Below are positions 61,737 through 64,000 of a stretch of 64,000 nt of DNA, in pieces. The DNA is from Prevotella sp. (GTDB lineage Bacteria > Bacteroidota > Bacteroidia > Bacteroidales > Bacteroidaceae). The DNA is taken from NCBI GenBank assembly GCA_017847725.1, contig JAGAXW010000028.1, positions 1 through 64,000 of the forward strand, in the 5' to 3' direction. Below the pieces are notes generated by a model. That model ran no database searches. It was not told the origin of the DNA and saw nothing but the letters and a program-made list of their open reading frames with translations. Both the position numbers and the translations under genes were made by a program. Each line of letters starts with the position of its first letter. Positions within the stretch are counted from its first letter, which is position 1.

Positions 61737-64000
61737 ATGAAAACACGACTTGTTGTCACCCTGACCCTTCTGGCTGTTGCCCTCGGCAGCAGCCAGGGGC
61801 AGGTGCTGCTCAAAGACTACTTCGACTACGCTCCAGAAAGCAGTATCGAAGGCCAAGGCGAATGGACCGTTTCTACCAAGTCGGCCACCGTCTCGTCCTC
61901 ATCCTTTGAGGACGGCGGCGTGTCGCCCGTGGTGGTCAGCCAGTCGCTAGCCTATCCCTGTTACGAAGGTTCAGAGACGGGCAAAGCCCTGCTGTTAGAC
62001 AATAGTCAGCAAGGGGTGACGACAGGCAGTCGCAACACGGTGGTACCCTTCACCTCCTCCGACATCGCCACGGGCGGTGTGGTCTATACCGCCTTTCTGG
62101 CCAGCTATGCCGACATGGCGGCCACTGCCGGCAAGGAGGTGTTCAGCTACTTCAAGCAGGGTGCCTCGGCCAACAGCAGCACCACCAGCCGCGGTCGCGT
62201 CCAGGTGAAGATTGCCAACGGCAAGAAGAGCTTCGGCATCCGCAAGGCCGACCAGACCATCACGGAGTGGTCGGCAGAGAGCGACCTGGCAGCCACTGTC
62301 CTCCTCGTAGTGAAGTACGTCAACAAGAGTTCCTCCAGTTCGGGAGCCAACGACGAGTTCTATCTGTATGTCAACCCCGACCCCTCCAAGACGGAGGCCG
62401 AGAATGTCGGCTGCATGATAGCGGCCGCGGGCAACAATGCCGGCGGCGGTGCCAACCTGAAGCACCTCAGCTTTCGCCAGACCAAGCTGACGGCCTCGTA
62501 CGCGGGACTGCGCGTGGCCCAGACGTGGGAGGAGGCCGTGCTCTTCCGTCCCGACATCGACCCCACCATCTATGACCAGGGCATCCTCGTGGCCAACGGC
62601 AACAGCGCCGACACCTACGGGCTCATCGAGCGCCAGGGGTTCGGCCTAGAGCCTCCCGACGAGTCGGGCAGCCATGCCGGCAACCCCTTCCAGCACATCC
62701 GCCAGCAGTGGGACTCCGAACTGGGCAAGTATGTCTTCTCGTTCTATATCCACGCCAAGATTGACGACGACCGCGGCAAGCCCGACGTCACCGACCGCCA
62801 GCGCAACGAGATCAAGACGGGGCCGCAGTCGCCTGCCACACTGGTGGCACAAGAGGGCGAGACGCTGCTCATGAAGTGGAAGTTCAAACTGCCCGCCGGC
62901 CTGCTCACCACCAACCGCTTCTCGCACATCCACCAGCTGAAGGGCATGGACAACGCCCAGGGCACGGCCGACGTCAAACTGCCCGTCATCACGCTGACGT
63001 GCTACACCACCTCGGCAGGCCGCAAGGTACTGCGCCTGCTGCACAACGACCGCAACAACCCCGACGCCGGTGCCCAGACGCTCAAGGAAGTGTCGCAAAG
63101 CGACTTCCTGGGCCAGTGGGTAGAAGCCGAGGAGCGCGTCAAGTTCGGTTCGCACGGCACCTACACCCTCACCATCAAGCGCATCAGCGACGGTGCCGAG
63201 CTGCTGACCTACAGCAACGACGACATCGAGATGTGGAGCACGGCGACCAGTGGCATGCGTCCCAAGTGGGGCATCTACCGCAGCATCGGCGAGAACCGCA
63301 GCCTGGAAGACCTGCTGCGCGACGAGGTATTCCTCTTTGCCGACTTCTCCGTAGCCAAGCAGGAGTCTGCACCGGCTGCCGACAGCAAGGAGTGGGTGGT
63401 CACCACCACGGCCGAGTTCCGCTCGCTCATGTCCGACACCGAGAAGGTGGCCCCGGGCGACATCGTCACGCTGAAGGACGGCGTCTACAACGGCATCAGT
63501 TGGCTTACCATCGGTTGTTCGGGCACTCAGGAGCGCCCCATCGTGGTGCGTGCCGAGCATCCGCTGGGCGCCAAGATGACGGGACTGATGAGCCTCACGC
63601 TGCGCCAGAAGCAATACATCACCTTCCAGGGCCTCGACATCGACGTCAGCGCCAGCTCCACCATCTTCAAACTGGAGGGCTGCAACCACATCCGCATCAC
63701 CGGCTGTAAGATTACCATGTCGAAAGACTCCGAGACGCAGACCTCCAAGTGGATACAGATAGGCGACGTGTGGGACAACAACGTCTGCACCAGCGGCTAC
63801 AACCGTATCGACCATAACCTTATCTATAACAAGGCCGACGGCGGCGCCCTGCTCATCATCGACGGCAGCCACGGAACCCCCGCCATCTCACAGCACGACC
63901 GCATCGACCATAACATCTTCCGCAACAATGGACCCCGTCAGGACAACGAGAAGGAGACCATCCGCATCGGAGTCAGCGACCTGACCATGCAGAAGGCCTA
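61737..64000 (+). CDS. Multidomain secreted lyase with PL6-type domain, 3' end missing
   Basis: The gene starts at the ATG at 61737, 4 bases after the preceding stop, and runs off the right edge (over 750 codons visible). The signal peptide is MKTRLVVTLTLLAVALGSSQ. The N-terminal region has a LamG/jelly-roll-like pattern. A middle domain contains YIHAKIDDDRGKPDVTDRQ, RNEIKTG, and LLMKWKFKLPAGLLTTNRF, resembling beta-jelly-roll domains of secreted lyases. From about residue 560 a PL6-type beta-helix begins (EFRSLMSDTEKVAPGDIVTLKDGVY), with NEKETIRIG near the end. The catalytic Lys/Arg lie beyond the window. It is probably a second alginate lyase with its own substrate-binding region. Confidence 0.8.
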   Translation, partial: MKTRLVVTLTLLAVALGSSQGQVLLKDYFDYAPESSIEGQGEWTVSTKSATVSSSSFEDGGVSPVVVSQSLAYPCYEGSETGKALLLDNSQQGVTTGSRNTVVPFTSSDIATGGVVYTAFLASYADMAATAGKEVFSYFKQGASANSSTTSRGRVQVKIANGKKSFGIRKADQTITEWSAESDLAATVLLVVKYVNKSSSSSGANDEFYLYVNPDPSKTEAENVGCMIAAAGNNAGGGANLKHLSFRQTKLTASYAGLRVAQTWEEAVLFRPDIDPTIYDQGILVANGNSADTYGLIERQGFGLEPPDESGSHAGNPFQHIRQQWDSELGKYVFSFYIHAKIDDDRGKPDVTDRQRNEIKTGPQSPATLVAQEGETLLMKWKFKLPAGLLTTNRFSHIHQLKGMDNAQGTADVKLPVITLTCYTTSAGRKVLRLLHNDRNNPDAGAQTLKEVSQSDFLGQWVEAEERVKFGSHGTYTLTIKRISDGAELLTYSNDDIEMWSTATSGMRPKWGIYRSIGENRSLEDLLRDEVFLFADFSVAKQESAPAADSKEWVVTTTAEFRSLMSDTEKVAPGDIVTLKDGVYNGISWLTIGCSGTQERPIVVRAEHPLGAKMTGLMSLTLRQKQYITFQGLDIDVSASSTIFKLEGCNHIRITGCKITMSKDSETQTSKWIQIGDVWDNNVCTSGYNRIDHNLIYNKADGGALLIIDGSHGTPAISQHDRIDHNIFRNNGPRQDNEKETIRIGVSDLTMQKA

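Overview
The window comes from a member of the Bacteroidales, most likely a gut or rumen Prevotella-type organism. The evidence is the repeated promoter form TTTG-N19/20-TAnnTTTG, the SusC/SusD pair, a BtuG-type B12 lipoprotein, a secreted protein ending in a type IX secretion-like tail, and a fairly GC-rich coding style with AT-rich gaps. Gene functions below come from motifs read directly in the translated sequence. No database search was run.

Layout. 1-8.3 kb: the start of a Kelch-like secreted protein, ettA, upp, and a cluster of two paralogous lipoprotein amidohydrolases around a lipoprotein carboxylesterase, with a broken remnant of a further amidohydrolase. 8.4-15.1 kb: a His-rich TonB-dependent receptor (probable zinc uptake) with a small Cys/His membrane protein, a MazF-type toxin-antitoxin pair, and a large secreted multidomain protein. 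15.6-19.5 kb: an outer-membrane beta-barrel followed by two lipoprotein peptidases (S41 and S37 types). 19.5-20.4 kb: a gene-poor stretch with a palindrome-rich element, a truncated HTH gene and a hairpin-plus-promoter repeat. 20.4-29.6 kb: cobalamin region, with cobQ-cobD-cbiB, then a tandem promoter/hairpin array, a B12 riboswitch and btuB-btuG-btuF-btuC. 29.6-34.4 kb: a leftward operon (thioredoxin-fold lipoprotein, glutamate synthase-like flavoprotein, AsmA-like protein), then tRNA-Val(GAC) and msrC. 35.1-42.1 kb: a five-gene trans-envelope exporter (two NHLM-like ABC proteins, two adaptors, a TolC homologue). 42.2-46.4 kb: metG, a putative glycosyltransferase and an acyltransferase.

46.5-64 kb is an alginate utilisation locus. 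A FadR/GntR-type regulator is divergent from a SusC/SusD pair, a surface glycan-binding lipoprotein, a PL6 lyase, a PL17 oligoalginate lyase, a KdgF cupin, an MFS uronate transporter, an SDR reductase, an esterase-like hydrolase and a second multidomain PL6-type lyase cut by the window end. Two palindromes, one overlapping the susC promoter, are good candidate operators for the regulator. The genes give a complete path from surface capture through lyase cleavage to monomer uptake and the first reduction step. The later kinase and aldolase are not in the window.

The most unusual material is non-coding. Promoter-bearing tandem repeats with an 83-84 bp period precede the B12 operon and recur, inverted, before the acyltransferase gene. 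Their hairpin arms differ between copies but still pair. A second dispersed repeat carries a hairpin plus a complete promoter. A roughly 370-bp palindromic element lies at 19.66-20.03 kb. The exporter at 35-42 kb lacks the usual peptidase domain and has no visible cargo gene.
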